Made by a program: the position numbers and the translations under genes. DNA of 64,000 nt from Kitasatospora terrestris. Its GTDB lineage: Bacteria > Actinomycetota > Actinomycetes > Streptomycetales > Streptomycetaceae. Each line of letters begins with the position of its first letter. Position 1 is the first letter of the stretch. Where the stretch lies: NCBI RefSeq assembly GCF_039542905.1, contig NZ_BAABIS010000001.1, positions 3,410,001 to 3,474,000 on the forward strand, in the 5' to 3' direction. Below are positions 51,889-61,663 of this stretch, in pieces. The notes below the pieces were generated by a model. It searched no databases and had not been told where the DNA came from. It saw only the letters and a program-made list of their open reading frames with translations.

Positions 51889-53454
51889 ATGCCCCCGACC
51901 TTGTCCAGCGCCCCGGACGCCTCCGAGCGGCGCCCGGAACAGCCACGTCACAGACGCGGTCTCGACGCGCTGCACCGGGTGCCGCGACCGGTCCGCAGCG
52001 TCTGGCTGTGGCCGGTCCTGGCGACGCTGGTGGTGGGCCTGTACCACGTCACCGTCCCGGTGATGTGGCACGACGAGCTGGCCACCCTGTCGGTGGTGCG
52101 GCGGCCGGCCGGCGACATCGTCGACATGATCCGGCACGTGGACGCGGTCCACGGCACGTACTACCTGTTCCTGCACTTCTGGATCTCGGTCTTCGGCGAG
52201 AGCCCGCTGGCGATGCGTCTGCCGAGCGTGCTGGCCATGGCCGGCGCGGCCGGGTGCACGGCGCTCGCCGGACGCCGGATGTTCGACGCGCGCGCCGGCC
52301 TGGTCGCCGGCCTGGTCTTCGCGATGCTGCCGACGGTGGCCCGGTACGGCCAGGAGGCCCGGTCGTACGGCTTCGTGGTGTTCGCGGCGGCCGCGGCCCT
52401 GGTCCTGCTGCTGCGCGCCCTGGAGCGGCCCACCGCGCTGCGCTGGCTGGCCTACGCGGCGGCGCTCTGCTGCTCCGGCTACCTGCACCTGGTGTCGCTG
52501 GTCTACCTCGCCCCGCACGCCGTCGGGGTGGCCCTGGCCTGGTGGCGGGACCGGCGGAACTGGCGGCTGCCGGCCGGGTTCGTCGGCGCGGTGCTGGCGG
52601 CGGTGGCCGCCGCCTACCCGCTGGTCCACCTGAGCGGCAAGCAGGCCGCCCGTCAGATCGGCTGGATCGGCCGACCGGTGTTCGGCGACCTCTGGAACAT
52701 CTGGCCGCAGATACTCGGCGGCACGTCGGTCACCGTCGCCGTGCTGACGGTCGCGGTGCTGGCGGTCGGCTCGAAGCGGCCGGGCTCGGTGCTGCTCGGC
52801 TGGTGCCTGGTGCTGATCCCGGTGGGGGCGCTCTGGGTGGCGTCCACGCACGGCTCGGTGTCGTACTTCATGCCGAAGTACATGTTCTTCGTGCTGCCGG
52901 GCGTGTCGGTGCTCGCCGGTGCGGGCCTCGCCCTGGTCCGGCTCCGGGCCACCCTGGCCGGCCTGGCGGTGATCGGCCTGCTGGCGCTCCCCGACCAGCG
53001 GGTGCTGCACGGCACGCTCTCGCACGCCAAGTACGTCTACCCGGTGCCGGTCACCTGGTTCGACCCGCTGGACTACCGCGCCGCCGCCCGCCTGGTGGCG
53101 GCGGGCTACCACCCGGGCGACGCCGCCGCGTTCGGCCAGAACCAGTGGCAGCTGTGGTGGGGCGTCGACATCGGCGTCCGGTACTACCTGCCCGAGGACG
53201 TCGTGCTGCGGGACGTGTTCGCCGGGCAGAGCGGGCAGCAGCGCGACGACCTGTGGCCGACCATGACCCCCGACCCGAAGGCCGCGCTGGGCACCACGCC
53301 CCCGCCGCGGATCTGGCTGGTGGCCAAGGACGGCGGCCAGGACCCGTTCGGCACCCTGCCGCCCGCGTACGCCAAGGCGCTCCAGGAGCGCTACAAGCTG
53401 GACCACGTCAAGACGGTGTCGGGCATGTCCGTGTCGCTCCTGGTCCGCCGCTGA
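51889..53454 (+). CDS. GT39-family (PMT-like) glycosyltransferase
   Basis: A 521-residue membrane glycosyltransferase of the GT-C type. After a polar N-terminus and first helix ('[18 protein letters not shown]') comes the outward loop '[18 protein letters not shown]' with the catalytic Asp-Glu pair, followed by '[28 protein letters not shown]' and '[15 protein letters not shown]', all typical of PMT_2/ArnT-like enzymes using polyprenyl-phosphate sugars. About ten helices and a C-terminal extracytoplasmic domain are predicted. The acceptor is unknown; the envelope genes nearby suggest a wall polymer or surface protein. ATG 51889 has AAGGA about 12 bases upstream. Confidence 0.88.
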   Translation: MPPTLSSAPDASERRPEQPRHRRGLDALHRVPRPVRSVWLWPVLATLVVGLYHVTVPVMWHDELATLSVVRRPAGDIVDMIRHVDAVHGTYYLFLHFWISVFGESPLAMRLPSVLAMAGAAGCTALAGRRMFDARAGLVAGLVFAMLPTVARYGQEARSYGFVVFAAAAALVLLLRALERPTALRWLAYAAALCCSGYLHLVSLVYLAPHAVGVALAWWRDRRNWRLPAGFVGAVLAAVAAAYPLVHLSGKQAARQIGWIGRPVFGDLWNIWPQILGGTSVTVAVLTVAVLAVGSKRPGSVLLGWCLVLIPVGALWVASTHGSVSYFMPKYMFFVLPGVSVLAGAGLALVRLRATLAGLAVIGLLALPDQRVLHGTLSHAKYVYPVPVTWFDPLDYRAAARLVAAGYHPGDAAAFGQNQWQLWWGVDIGVRYYLPEDVVLRDVFAGQSGQQRDDLWPTMTPDPKAALGTTPPPRIWLVAKDGGQDPFGTLPPAYAKALQERYKLDHVKTVSGMSVSLLVRR

Positions 53455-53474
53455 CGGCGCCGCACCCCCGACGG

Positions 53475-53516
53475 CCGACGGCCGGGCACCCCGTTCCCGG
53501 GGGGCCCGGCCGTCGG
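53475..53516. terminator. Bidirectional terminator
   Basis: A 13-bp stem (53475-53487 with 53504-53516) between the convergent GT39 and mdh genes. Confidence 0.75.
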
Positions 53517-53536
53517 GCCGTTCAGGTCGCGGGGGC

Positions 53537-54535
<999 letters not shown>

Positions 54536-54593
54536 CTACTCCAGCAAATCGCCAGGTGCCCCAGGCACGTCGGCGCACTGGAGCCGAGGATGA

Positions 54594-54611
54594 TCTCTCG
54601 ATATCGAGAGA
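54594..54611. promoter_or_regulatory. Perfect 18-bp palindrome upstream of mdh
   Basis: TCTCTCGATATCGAGAGA, centred about 73 bp from the mdh start and downstream of the DUF3017 gene. The symmetric, AT-containing core in GC-rich DNA strongly suggests a repressor site. I see no second copy in the window. Confidence 0.65.
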
Positions 54612-54631
54612 ACCGACCCAGGTTATCGCAA

Positions 54632-54662
54632 GGGGAGCCCGCCGGTTGCGAACGGGCTCCCC
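54632..54662 (-). terminator. Terminator of folD-DUF3017
   Basis: GGGGAGCCCG (54632-54641) pairs with CGGGCTCCCC (54653-54662), 11-nt loop, beyond the DUF3017 stop. Confidence 0.7.
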
Positions 54663-54709
54663 ATGAGACGAGCGTTACTCGCCGTCGGTGCGGCGCGCGG
54701 CCGACCGGG

Positions 54710-55108
54710 TCAGTGCGGCGCGCGGCCGACCAGCCGCCCGATGTTGTCCAGCAGCGGCATCCGCAGCCACGGGTCCGGCTGGGCCACCAGGGTGAGCACG
54801 GTGATCACCCCGCCGAGGAACAGCAGCACCGCCACGTCGGTGAAGCGGCTGCGCACCGCCAGCATGCCGACCTCCGGCAGCACCAGGCGCAGCGCCGCCG
54901 CGATCAGCAGCGAACCGCCGACCACCAGCAGGCCGAGCCGGAACCCGCCGGTGGAGGTGATCAGCAGCCCGAGTCCCGCGACGGCCAGCACCATCGTTAT
55001 CGGCCACTGCCGGACCGGCAGCGGGTGGCTGCGGTCCAGCGCGGGAGCGGCACCCTCGGGCGGATGGGTGCTGGTGGTCCGCCCGGGCAACCGGCGTCGG
55101 CTGGCCAT
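54710..55108 (-). CDS. DUF3017 membrane protein
   Basis: A 132-residue protein with a basic N-terminus and three hydrophobic helices ('WPITMVLAVAGLGLLITST', 'LGLLVVGGSLLIAAALRLVLP', 'DVAVLLFLGGVITVLTLVA'), the DUF3017 pattern found after folD in actinomycetes. The function is unknown. It starts 5 bases after the folD stop, in one operon. Confidence 0.85.
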   Translation of the reverse strand: MASRRRLPGRTTSTHPPEGAAPALDRSHPLPVRQWPITMVLAVAGLGLLITSTGGFRLGLLVVGGSLLIAAALRLVLPEVGMLAVRSRFTDVAVLLFLGGVITVLTLVAQPDPWLRMPLLDNIGRLVGRAPH

Positions 55109-55113
55109 GCCTG

Positions 55114-55968
55114 TCAGACGCCGGCGCGGCGCTCGGCCGCCTCGACGATGTTGTTGAGCAGCATCGCGCGGGTCATCGGGCCGACACCGCCGGGGTTCGG
55201 GGAGATCCAGCCCGCCACCTCGGCCACGCCCGGGTGGACGTCACCGACAATCTTGCCCTCGCTGCGGCTGACGCCGACGTCCAGCACGGCCGCGCCGGCC
55301 TTGATGTCCTCCGGCTTGATCAGGTGCGGCACGCCGGCGGCGGCCACCACCACGTCGGCCTTGCGCAGGTGGTAGCCGAGGTCGCGGGTGCCGGTGTGGC
55401 ACAGCGTGACGGTGGCGTTCTCGGTGCGGCGGGTGAGCAGCAGGCCGATCGAGCGGCCGACGGTCACGCCGCGGCCGACCACGACCACCTCGGCGCCGTC
55501 CAGCTGCACGTCGTGCCGGCGCAGCAGCTCGACGATGCCCAGCGGGGTGCAGGGCAGCGGGCCCCGGATGCCGAGCGTGAGGCGGCCGAGCGAGGTCGGG
55601 TGCAGGCCGTCGGCGTCCTTGTCCGGGTCCATCAGCTCCAGGACCGGGTTGGGGTCGAGGCCCTTGGGCAGCGGCAGCTGCACGATGTAGCCGGTGCAGG
55701 CCGGGTCGGCGTTGAGCTCGCGGACGACGTTCTCCACGTCCTCCTGGGTGGCGGTGGCCGGGAGCTCGCGCTGGATGGACGCGATGCCGACCTCGGCGCA
55801 GTCCTTGTGCTTGCCGTTGACGTACCAGCGGCTGCCCGGGTCGTCGCCGACCAGGACGGTGCCGAGGCCGGGGACGATGCCCCGCTCCTTGAGGGCCGCC
55901 ACGCGGACGGCGAGTTCGGACTTGATCGCGGCCGCGGTGGCCTTGCCATCGAGAATCTGGGCAGTCAT
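55114..55968 (-). CDS. folD: Methylenetetrahydrofolate dehydrogenase/cyclohydrolase
   Basis: A 284-residue bifunctional enzyme interconverting 5,10-methylene- and 10-formyl-tetrahydrofolate. Motifs: '[23 protein letters not shown]' (Tyr and the catalytic Lys of the K-x-K-x-C pattern), '[32 protein letters not shown]' and the NADP-binding '[18 protein letters not shown]'. It supplies one-carbon units for purine synthesis, including the PurN and PurH steps encoded nearby. ATG 55968 has GGGAGA upstream, and GAGAAT exactly 6 bases before it could also be a leaderless -10. Confidence 0.96.
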   Translation of the reverse strand: MTAQILDGKATAAAIKSELAVRVAALKERGIVPGLGTVLVGDDPGSRWYVNGKHKDCAEVGIASIQRELPATATQEDVENVVRELNADPACTGYIVQLPLPKGLDPNPVLELMDPDKDADGLHPTSLGRLTLGIRGPLPCTPLGIVELLRRHDVQLDGAEVVVVGRGVTVGRSIGLLLTRRTENATVTLCHTGTRDLGYHLRKADVVVAAAGVPHLIKPEDIKAGAAVLDVGVSRSEGKIVGDVHPGVAEVAGWISPNPGGVGPMTRAMLLNNIVEAAERRAGV

Positions 55969-56144
55969 GCGCCCATTCTCCCGTATGGAGCGCGTTGCGG
56001 TTGCGCCACAGTTGTGTCCGTGCGATGAGCGCCGCTGGACACCGCGGGGCGCCACCCGCGACGATGTGGGCTGCAGACATGTGCCGATCCGACCTGGTGA
56101 CGGGGGGTCGGGCGCGACGGGGGAACGATCTCGGGGGAACCAAG

Positions 56145-56582
56145 GTGAGCAATCCGTACCAGACACCCGACCCGTACGGTCAGGGCGGCGGCTACGGCCA
56201 GCCGCAGCAGCAGCCCGGCTACGGGTACCCCCAGCAGACGCCTCCGCCGGGCTACCAGCAGGGCGGGTACCCGCAGCAGCAGCCGCCGTACCAGGCGCAG
56301 CAGCCGTACCAGCCCTACCCGCAGCAGCCGGGCGCGGCCGCGCCGCAGAACCAGCTGGCCACCGCGTCCGTGGTGATCGGCTTCATCGCGATCCTGCTCT
56401 CCTGCTTCTACGGCGGCATCCTCGGCCTGGTCGGCCTCGGCATCGGCATCGGCGGCCTGAACCGGTCGACCAAGACCGGCCAGGGCCGCGGCGCGGCGAT
56501 CGGCGGGATCGTCCTCAACACCTTGGCGGTGCTGGTCTTCATCGCCGTCATCGTGTTCGTCGTCGTCGCCCCGGACGCATGA
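56145..56582 (+). CDS. DUF4190-type membrane protein with Pro/Gln/Gly/Tyr-rich N-terminus
   Basis: A 145-residue protein. The first 65 residues are low-complexity ('[20 protein letters not shown]', many Tyr-Pro-Gln-Gln repeats). Two helices follow, '[31 protein letters not shown]' and '[25 protein letters not shown]', with '[13 protein letters not shown]' between them, the DUF4190 pattern. The function is unknown. GTG 56145 has GGGGGAA upstream. It overlaps the next gene by 4 bases (ATGA). Confidence 0.85.
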   Translation: MSNPYQTPDPYGQGGGYGQPQQQPGYGYPQQTPPPGYQQGGYPQQQPPYQAQQPYQPYPQQPGAAAPQNQLATASVVIGFIAILLSCFYGGILGLVGLGIGIGGLNRSTKTGQGRGAAIGGIVLNTLAVLVFIAVIVFVVVAPDA

Positions 56583-57010
56583 GTGGCACCGGCGCGGCCG
56601 CCGCACGACTGACCGACCGTTGGCGGCGCTCCGCCGACTCGGTGCAGGGCGCGCTGCTGCGGGTGCTGCTGCGCGGCGCCGGCGGCGCGGTCGCCGCGGT
56701 GGCGGTCGCCCAGGTGCACGACGCGCACGACCCCGGAGTGCTGTGCCTGCTGCGCCGGTTCACCGGCGTCCCGTGCCCGGCCTGCGGGTCGACCACGGTG
56801 TTCATCGAGGCGGGGCACGGCGACTGGACCGCCGCCCTGGCCGCCAACCCGGTCACCGTGATCGCCGCGACCGGCCTGCTGCTGGCCCCGCTCGGCCCCG
56901 GCCGCTGGTGGTGGGGCCTGTCGAGCCGCCGCCGGGGCGCCCTGATCGGCGCGGCCGTGGTCGCCGCCTGGACCTGGCAGCTGCACCGGTTGGGCATCTC
57001 CCGGCCCTGA
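56579..57010 (+). CDS. DUF2752 membrane protein
   Basis: A 143-residue protein with the DUF2752 signature 'LLRRFTGVPCPACGSTTVFIEAGHGDWTAALAANP' and hydrophobic helices around residues 28-48, 85-105 and 115-135. The Cys-x2-Cys pair and the small helical fold are characteristic of the family; its function is unknown. Translationally coupled to the DUF4190 gene through ATGA. Confidence 0.88.
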   Translation: MSGTGAAAARLTDRWRRSADSVQGALLRVLLRGAGGAVAAVAVAQVHDAHDPGVLCLLRRFTGVPCPACGSTTVFIEAGHGDWTAALAANPVTVIAATGLLLAPLGPGRWWWGLSSRRRGALIGAAVVAAWTWQLHRLGISRP

Positions 57011-57164
57011 ACCGCGCTCCGGCGGACGTCCGTCGGGTCGAGATCGCTCTCCCCGGCGTCACCGCCGTCCGCTAATCTCCCACCCGGTCGGTGTCTCACA
57101 TGCCCGTCCGTCCCAGGAACTTCCTGTCACCCGTCCTCATGTCCCATCCTGCCCGGAGGCATTG

Positions 57165-57872
57165 ATGAGCTACCCGCCCGACCCCAACAACCCGTACGGC
57201 CAGCAGCCGCCGCAGGGCTACGGCGCCCCGCAGCAGCCCGGCTACGGCTACCCGCAGCAGGCCCCCGGCTACGGCTACCCGCAGCAGCAGCCGGCCCCGG
57301 GCTACGGCACCGTCCCGCAGCAGGGCTACGGCTACCCGCAGCAGCCCGGCTACCCGGGCGGCTACCCCAACGCGGGCATGGTGGCGAACTTCTACGCGGG
57401 CTGGGGCAGCCGCGTGGTGGCGCGCATCATCGACCAGTTCACCATCTTCCTGATCCCCGGCATCGTGCTGGGCATCGGCTACTCGAAGATGATCAGCGCC
57501 ACGGTCGGCGCGGCCCAGGCCGGTTACATCGACGCCAACGGCGAGTACGTCGCGGGCACCGTGAACGCGAGCGACGCCGGCAGCGGCACCGTCTTCTTCC
57601 TGATCGGCGGTCTGCTGCAGCTCGCCGCCGTGGCGTTCTACACCTACCTGCAGGGTGTGAAGGGCCAGAGCCTCGGCCAGCGCGCGGTCAACATCCGCCT
57701 GGTCCGCGAGGCCGACGGCCAGCCGGTCGGCTGGGGCATGGCGTTCGTCCGCCAGCTCTGCCACGTGCTGGACGGCTTCTGCTGCCTCGGCTACCTGTGG
57801 CCGCTGTGGGACGCGAAGAAGCAGACCTTCGCCGACAAGATCATGAGCACCGTGGTCGTCAAGTCCCAGTGA
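57165..57872 (+). CDS. RDD-family membrane protein with Pro/Gln/Gly/Tyr-rich N-terminus
   Basis: A 235-residue protein. Residues 1-72 are low complexity ('[20 protein letters not shown]' style), as in the DUF4190 protein just upstream. The RDD domain starts 'NFYAGWGSRVVARIIDQFTIFLIPGIV' and continues 'QLAAVAFYTYLQGVKGQSLGQRAVNIRLV' and 'RQLCHVLDGFCCLGYLWPLWDAKKQTFADKIMSTVVV', the usual ending. RDD proteins are of unknown function, some in ion exchange. ATG 57165 has GGAGG 5 bases upstream. Confidence 0.9.
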   Translation: MSYPPDPNNPYGQQPPQGYGAPQQPGYGYPQQAPGYGYPQQQPAPGYGTVPQQGYGYPQQPGYPGGYPNAGMVANFYAGWGSRVVARIIDQFTIFLIPGIVLGIGYSKMISATVGAAQAGYIDANGEYVAGTVNASDAGSGTVFFLIGGLLQLAAVAFYTYLQGVKGQSLGQRAVNIRLVREADGQPVGWGMAFVRQLCHVLDGFCCLGYLWPLWDAKKQTFADKIMSTVVVKSQ

Positions 57873-57878
57873 CGCGCA

Positions 57879-57924
57879 CGGCGAAGGCCCCGCACTCCGA
57901 GCTCGGGGTGCGGGGCCTTCGCCG
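57879..57924. terminator. Bidirectional terminator
   Basis: A perfect 17-bp stem (57879-57895 with 57908-57924, 12-nt loop) between the convergent RDD and purH genes. Confidence 0.88.
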
Positions 57925-57929
57925 TTCCG

Positions 57930-59537
57930 TCAGTGGAAGAAGTGCCGGGTACCGGTGAGGTACATCGTCACCCCGGCGGCGGTCGCGGCCGCGACCACCT
58001 CCTCGTCACGGACCGAACCGCCGGGCTGGACCACGGCCTTGACGCCGCCGTCGATCAGCACCTGGAGACCGTCCGGGAACGGGAAGAACGCGTCGGACGC
58101 GGCGTACGAGCCCTTGGCCCGCTCGCCGGCCCGCTCGACCGCGAGCTTCGCGGAGTCGACCCGGTTGACCTGGCCCATGCCCACGCCCACCGAGGCATTG
58201 TCCTTGGCCAGCAGGATCGCGTTGGACTTGACGGCCCGGCAGGCCCGCCAGGCGAACGCCAGCTCGGCCAGCTCGGCCTCGCCCAGCGCCTCGCCGGTGG
58301 CCAGCGTCCAGGTCGCCGGGTCGTCGCCCTCGGCGTGGATCCGGTCGGTCTCCTGCAGCAGCACGCCGCCGGAGATCGGACGGACCTCCTTGGCGTTGGC
58401 CGGGGCCTCGGGCGCGACCAGCACGCGGATGTTCTTCTTGCGGGCCAGCACCTCGACGGCGCCGTCCTCGTAACCCGGGGCCACCACGACCTCGGTGAAG
58501 ATCTCGGCGACCTGCTCCGCCATCTCCACGCTCACCGGGCGGTTGACCGCGATCACGCCGCCGAACGCCGACAGCGGGTCGCAGGCGTGCGCCTTGCGGT
58601 GCGCCTCGGCGACGTCCGCGCCGGTGGCGATGCCGCACGGGTTGGCGTGCTTGATGATCGCGACGGCCGGCTCGGCGTGGTCGTACGCGGCGCGGCGGGC
58701 CGCGTCGGTGTCCACGTAGTTGTTGTACGACATCTCCTTGCCGTGCAGCTGCTCGGCGCCCGCCAGGCCGCCGGAGCCGTCGGAGTAGATGGCGGCCGAC
58801 TGGTGCGGGTTCTCGCCGTAGCGCAGCACGTTCTGGCGCTCGTACGTGGCGCCCAGGAAGGCCGGGAAGCCCGCGGCGGAGCCGCTGGTGTCCGCAGCCT
58901 CGGACTCCGTGTAGCCGGACTCCTCGAACCAGGAGGCCACGGCCACGTCGTAGGCGGCGGTGTGCGCGAACGCGGCGGCCGCCAGGCGCTTGCGGGTCAG
59001 CAGGTCGAAGCCGCCCTCGGCGGCGGCCTTCAGCACGTCGCCGTAGCGGGCCGGGTCGACGACCACGGCGACCGACGGGTGGTTCTTGGCGGCGGCGCGG
59101 ACCATCGACGGGCCGCCGATGTCGATCTGCTCCACGCACTCGTCCGGGGTGGCGCCGGAGGCGACGGTCGCCTTGAACGGGTAGAGGTTCACCACGACCA
59201 GGTCGAAGGGCTCGACGCCGAGCTCGGCCAGCTGCGCGCGGTGCGACTCCAGGCGCAGGTCGGCGAGGACGCCGGCGTGCACGCGGGGGTGCAGGGTCTT
59301 GACCCGGCCGTCCAGGCACTCCGGGAAGCCGGTCAGCTCGGACACCTCGGTGACCGGCACGCCGGCGGCGGCGATCCGGCCGGCGGTGGAGCCGGTGGAG
59401 ACGATGGTGACCCCGGCGGCGTGCAGGCCCTGGGCCAGCTCCTCCAGACCGGTCTTGTCGTACACGCTGATCAGCGCGCGGCGGATCGGGCGGACGTTCT
59501 CGGACACGGGGGGCGTGGTGCTGGAGGCGGCGCTCAT
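57930..59537 (-). CDS. purH: Bifunctional AICAR transformylase/IMP cyclohydrolase
   Basis: The last two steps of IMP synthesis. The 535-residue protein has the N-terminal MGS-like cyclohydrolase domain ('[19 protein letters not shown]', '[26 protein letters not shown]', '[18 protein letters not shown]') and the AICAR transformylase domain ('[14 protein letters not shown]', '[13 protein letters not shown]', '[14 protein letters not shown]' with the catalytic Lys-His, '[16 protein letters not shown]', '[31 protein letters not shown]'). ATG 59537 overlaps the purN stop by 4 bases (ATGA); an alternative ATG is at 59549. In an operon with purN. Confidence 0.97.
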   Translation of the reverse strand: MSAASSTTPPVSENVRPIRRALISVYDKTGLEELAQGLHAAGVTIVSTGSTAGRIAAAGVPVTEVSELTGFPECLDGRVKTLHPRVHAGVLADLRLESHRAQLAELGVEPFDLVVVNLYPFKATVASGATPDECVEQIDIGGPSMVRAAAKNHPSVAVVVDPARYGDVLKAAAEGGFDLLTRKRLAAAAFAHTAAYDVAVASWFEESGYTESEAADTSGSAAGFPAFLGATYERQNVLRYGENPHQSAAIYSDGSGGLAGAEQLHGKEMSYNNYVDTDAARRAAYDHAEPAVAIIKHANPCGIATGADVAEAHRKAHACDPLSAFGGVIAVNRPVSVEMAEQVAEIFTEVVVAPGYEDGAVEVLARKKNIRVLVAPEAPANAKEVRPISGGVLLQETDRIHAEGDDPATWTLATGEALGEAELAELAFAWRACRAVKSNAILLAKDNASVGVGMGQVNRVDSAKLAVERAGERAKGSYAASDAFFPFPDGLQVLIDGGVKAVVQPGGSVRDEEVVAAATAAGVTMYLTGTRHFFH

Positions 59538-60193
59538 GCCGGAATCCATACCTTTCGGTCTTCGATGCGATGGCCTTCGCGGGCCAGCCGGCCCACGACC
59601 TCGACGAGCAGCTTGCGCTCGACAGTCTTGATGCGCTCGTGCAGCGCTTCGCCGCCGTCGGCGTGGTCGGCGTCCTCGACCTCCACCACGCCCTGGGCGA
59701 TGATCGGCCCGGTGTCCACCCCGGCGTCGACCAGGTGGACCGTGCAGCCGGTGACCTTCACGCCGTACGCGAGGGCGTCCGGGACGCCGTGCGCACCGGG
59801 GAAGGCCGGCAGCAGGGCCGGGTGGGTGTTGACGATCCGGCCCGCGAAGGCGGCGACGAACTCCGGGCCGAGGATCTTCATGAAGCCGGCCGTCACCACC
59901 ACGTCGGGCTGGTGGGCGGCGACGGCGGCGGTCAGCGCGGCGTCCCAGGCGGCCCGGTCGGCGTGGTCCTTGATCCGCTCGACGAAGGTCCCGATACCGG
60001 CCTTCTCGGCACGGTCCAGGCCGGCGATGTCGGTGCGGTCGGCGCCCACGGCGACGATCTCGGCGCCGTACGCCGGGTCCGCCGCGGCGTCGATCAGCGC
60101 CTGCAGGTTGGTGCCGGAACCGGAGACCAGCACCACCAGCCGGGCCGGTCCGGGCGTGCGGGGCGGGAACACTTGGGCGGAAGCGGCGGCCAC
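59534..60193 (-). CDS. purN: Phosphoribosylglycinamide formyltransferase
   Basis: A 219-residue formyltransferase transferring the formyl group of 10-formyl-THF to GAR. Motifs: '[19 protein letters not shown]', '[18 protein letters not shown]' (catalytic Asn and His), '[26 protein letters not shown]' (catalytic Asp). GTG 60193 has CGGAG 9 bases upstream. The leader back to the predicted promoter at 60424 is long (about 225 bases) and includes hairpins. First gene of the purN-purH unit and probable member of the nucleoside regulon. Confidence 0.96.
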   Translation of the reverse strand: MAAASAQVFPPRTPGPARLVVLVSGSGTNLQALIDAAADPAYGAEIVAVGADRTDIAGLDRAEKAGIGTFVERIKDHADRAAWDAALTAAVAAHQPDVVVTAGFMKILGPEFVAAFAGRIVNTHPALLPAFPGAHGVPDALAYGVKVTGCTVHLVDAGVDTGPIIAQGVVEVEDADHADGGEALHERIKTVERKLLVEVVGRLAREGHRIEDRKVWIPA

Positions 60194-60612
60194 TGCGCGA
60201 ATCTCCGTACGTCATGTTGCTCCCCCCAGCCTTCGGCCGGGAGGTGCCCCCGTGCTGGTACATCCACCGGCGGTGGGGCCACTACAAGGGGCGCGGAAGG
60301 TCGAACCGGGTACCGGCGGATGCACCGGGAGACGCGGCGCTGCGGACCGCCCGGGAACCGTGGTGAGCTGCTGACCGTCACCACGATAACGGCTGGTCGA
60401 AGGCCATCCGTAACCGCCGGGCAACGCTACGCGCGTAGTTGAGACGGGGATCTCGCCCCGGTCCGGACCCGACCCGGGCCGAGCTCCCGCCACCACCCGC
60501 CGAACCCAACGGGCGGGGCGCCGTCCGGGCGTCGAACGGCTGGGGGATCATTGACCCGCGGGCCGCCACCCCGGCGCCCGCACGCCCCCACGAGAAGGAA
60601 CGGGCCGACACC
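60194..60612. other. Divergent purN / membrane-protein intergenic region
   Basis: The 419-base gap contains no gene. It holds a REP-like hairpin just before purN (CTCCCCCCAGCC 60220-60231 against GGCCGGGAG 60235-60243, loop TTC), a second small hairpin GTGGTGA/TCACCAC (60360-60366 with 60378-60384) and the nucleoside-type operator at 60427-60438. In the purN direction these hairpins would lie in the leader and could act in attenuation. Confidence 0.5.
60424..60438 (-). promoter_or_regulatory. Nucleoside-regulon operator, probably for purN-purH
   Basis: A perfect CTACGCGCGTAG (60427-60438). On the minus strand a -10 TAGCGT (60424-60429) overlaps it by three bases, exactly as at deoA. In the plus direction no TAnnnT hexamer follows, so purN is the more likely target, though it starts 234 bases away. 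Confidence 0.65.
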
Positions 60613-61326
60613 ATGAGCAGCGGCGAGGACACCGGCGAGCGCAACCCCTTCGCGCCCCCGCCGGAGGGCACCCCCGACCAGCCGTGGCGTCCCCGCACCC
60701 CGGCCGGCGGGCCGAACGGCGGCCCGAACGGCGGGTCTGCCGACAACGGTCCGTCCGGCAACGGCTGGTCCGGCGGTGCGGACGAGGACGGCCCCGTCCA
60801 GGTGCCGCCGCCGCACCCCTGGAGCCCCGGCTACCGGGGCGGCTGGTCCGCTCCCCCGCAGCAGCCGCCCACACCGCCGCAGCCGAAGTTCGACCCCAAC
60901 GACCCGGTCCAGCGCCGCTCCCGCTACGCGCTCAGCGCCGGCCTCGGGGCGATGTTCTGCACCCTGCTCAGCCTGTCGTACGTGGCCCTGGTGCTCGGCC
61001 TGCTCGCGGTCCACTGGGCGCTCAGCTCCCTGCGCGCCGGACGCGCCGCCGCCGCACCCGCCCCGAGCGGCGCGCCCGCCGTCGGCGGCAACGGCAACGG
61101 CGGGAACCTGGCCGGCTGGCCCACCCCGCCCCAGGTCCCGGCCGCGCTCGGCGGACTCATCACCGGCGGCATCGCGCTGCTCTTCACCTTCGCCTGGTTC
61201 GGCGTCCAGCTGTACTACCAGGACTACCTGAGCTGCGTGAGCGACGCCCTCACCGACCAGGGCGCCGCCTCCTGCAGCGACCTCGCACCGCACTGGCTGG
61301 TCAACCTGATCACCGGCCCGCAGTAG
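60613..61326 (+). CDS. Membrane protein of unknown function
   Basis: A 237-residue protein. The N-terminal 98 residues are Pro/Gly/Asn-rich and disordered ('GGPNGGPNGGSADNGPSG'). Two or three hydrophobic segments follow ('GAMFCTLLSLSYVALVLGLLAVHWAL', 'GGLITGGIALLFTFAWFGVQLYY') and a short C-terminal extracytoplasmic loop with two Cys ('YLSCVSDALTDQGAASCSD'). I do not recognise a characterised family. ATG 60613 is preceded by GAAGGAA 12 bases upstream, a rather long spacing. It lies beside purN as in other Streptomyces genomes. Confidence 0.75.
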   Translation: MSSGEDTGERNPFAPPPEGTPDQPWRPRTPAGGPNGGPNGGSADNGPSGNGWSGGADEDGPVQVPPPHPWSPGYRGGWSAPPQQPPTPPQPKFDPNDPVQRRSRYALSAGLGAMFCTLLSLSYVALVLGLLAVHWALSSLRAGRAAAAPAPSGAPAVGGNGNGGNLAGWPTPPQVPAALGGLITGGIALLFTFAWFGVQLYYQDYLSCVSDALTDQGAASCSDLAPHWLVNLITGPQ

Positions 61327-61663
61327 CCGGCCCCGCCGGAACCGGAGCAGCACCCCGGTCCCGGCCCCCGGCGCCCGAGCTCGACGGCCGCGCAGCGACG
61401 GCCCGGCGCCGGCGTCCTCAGCCCGCGACCCGGCCCCGGGCGGCCCCGGGCGGCCCCGGGCGGCCCTGTGGCAACGAACCAGCCCTGACCACCTGGGCTC
61501 GACAGGCCGCGCTCCTTCCACGCCCCGCACTCGGCGGCCGCGCAGCGACAGCCCGGCGCCGGCGTCCTCAGCCCGCGACCGGCCCCGGACGGCCCGCCGC
61601 AGGCGGCCCTGCGGGCAGCGGACCGGCCCCGACCGGCCCGGCCCGTCGACTCCGCCGGGCGGG
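61327..61663. repeat. Intergenic direct repeat and decamer repeats
   Basis: This 337-base gap between convergent genes has a 50-bp direct repeat (61381-61430 and 61531-61580, two mismatches, 150-bp period). Between the copies is a tandem decamer CCCCGGGCGG in three units (about 61435-61465). No gene or clear terminator was recognised. Confidence 0.7.

Noticed and set aside
60220..60243. Riboswitch upstream of purN
   Set aside because: Only a short REP-like hairpin is visible; no purine, PRPP or glycine riboswitch core was recognised.
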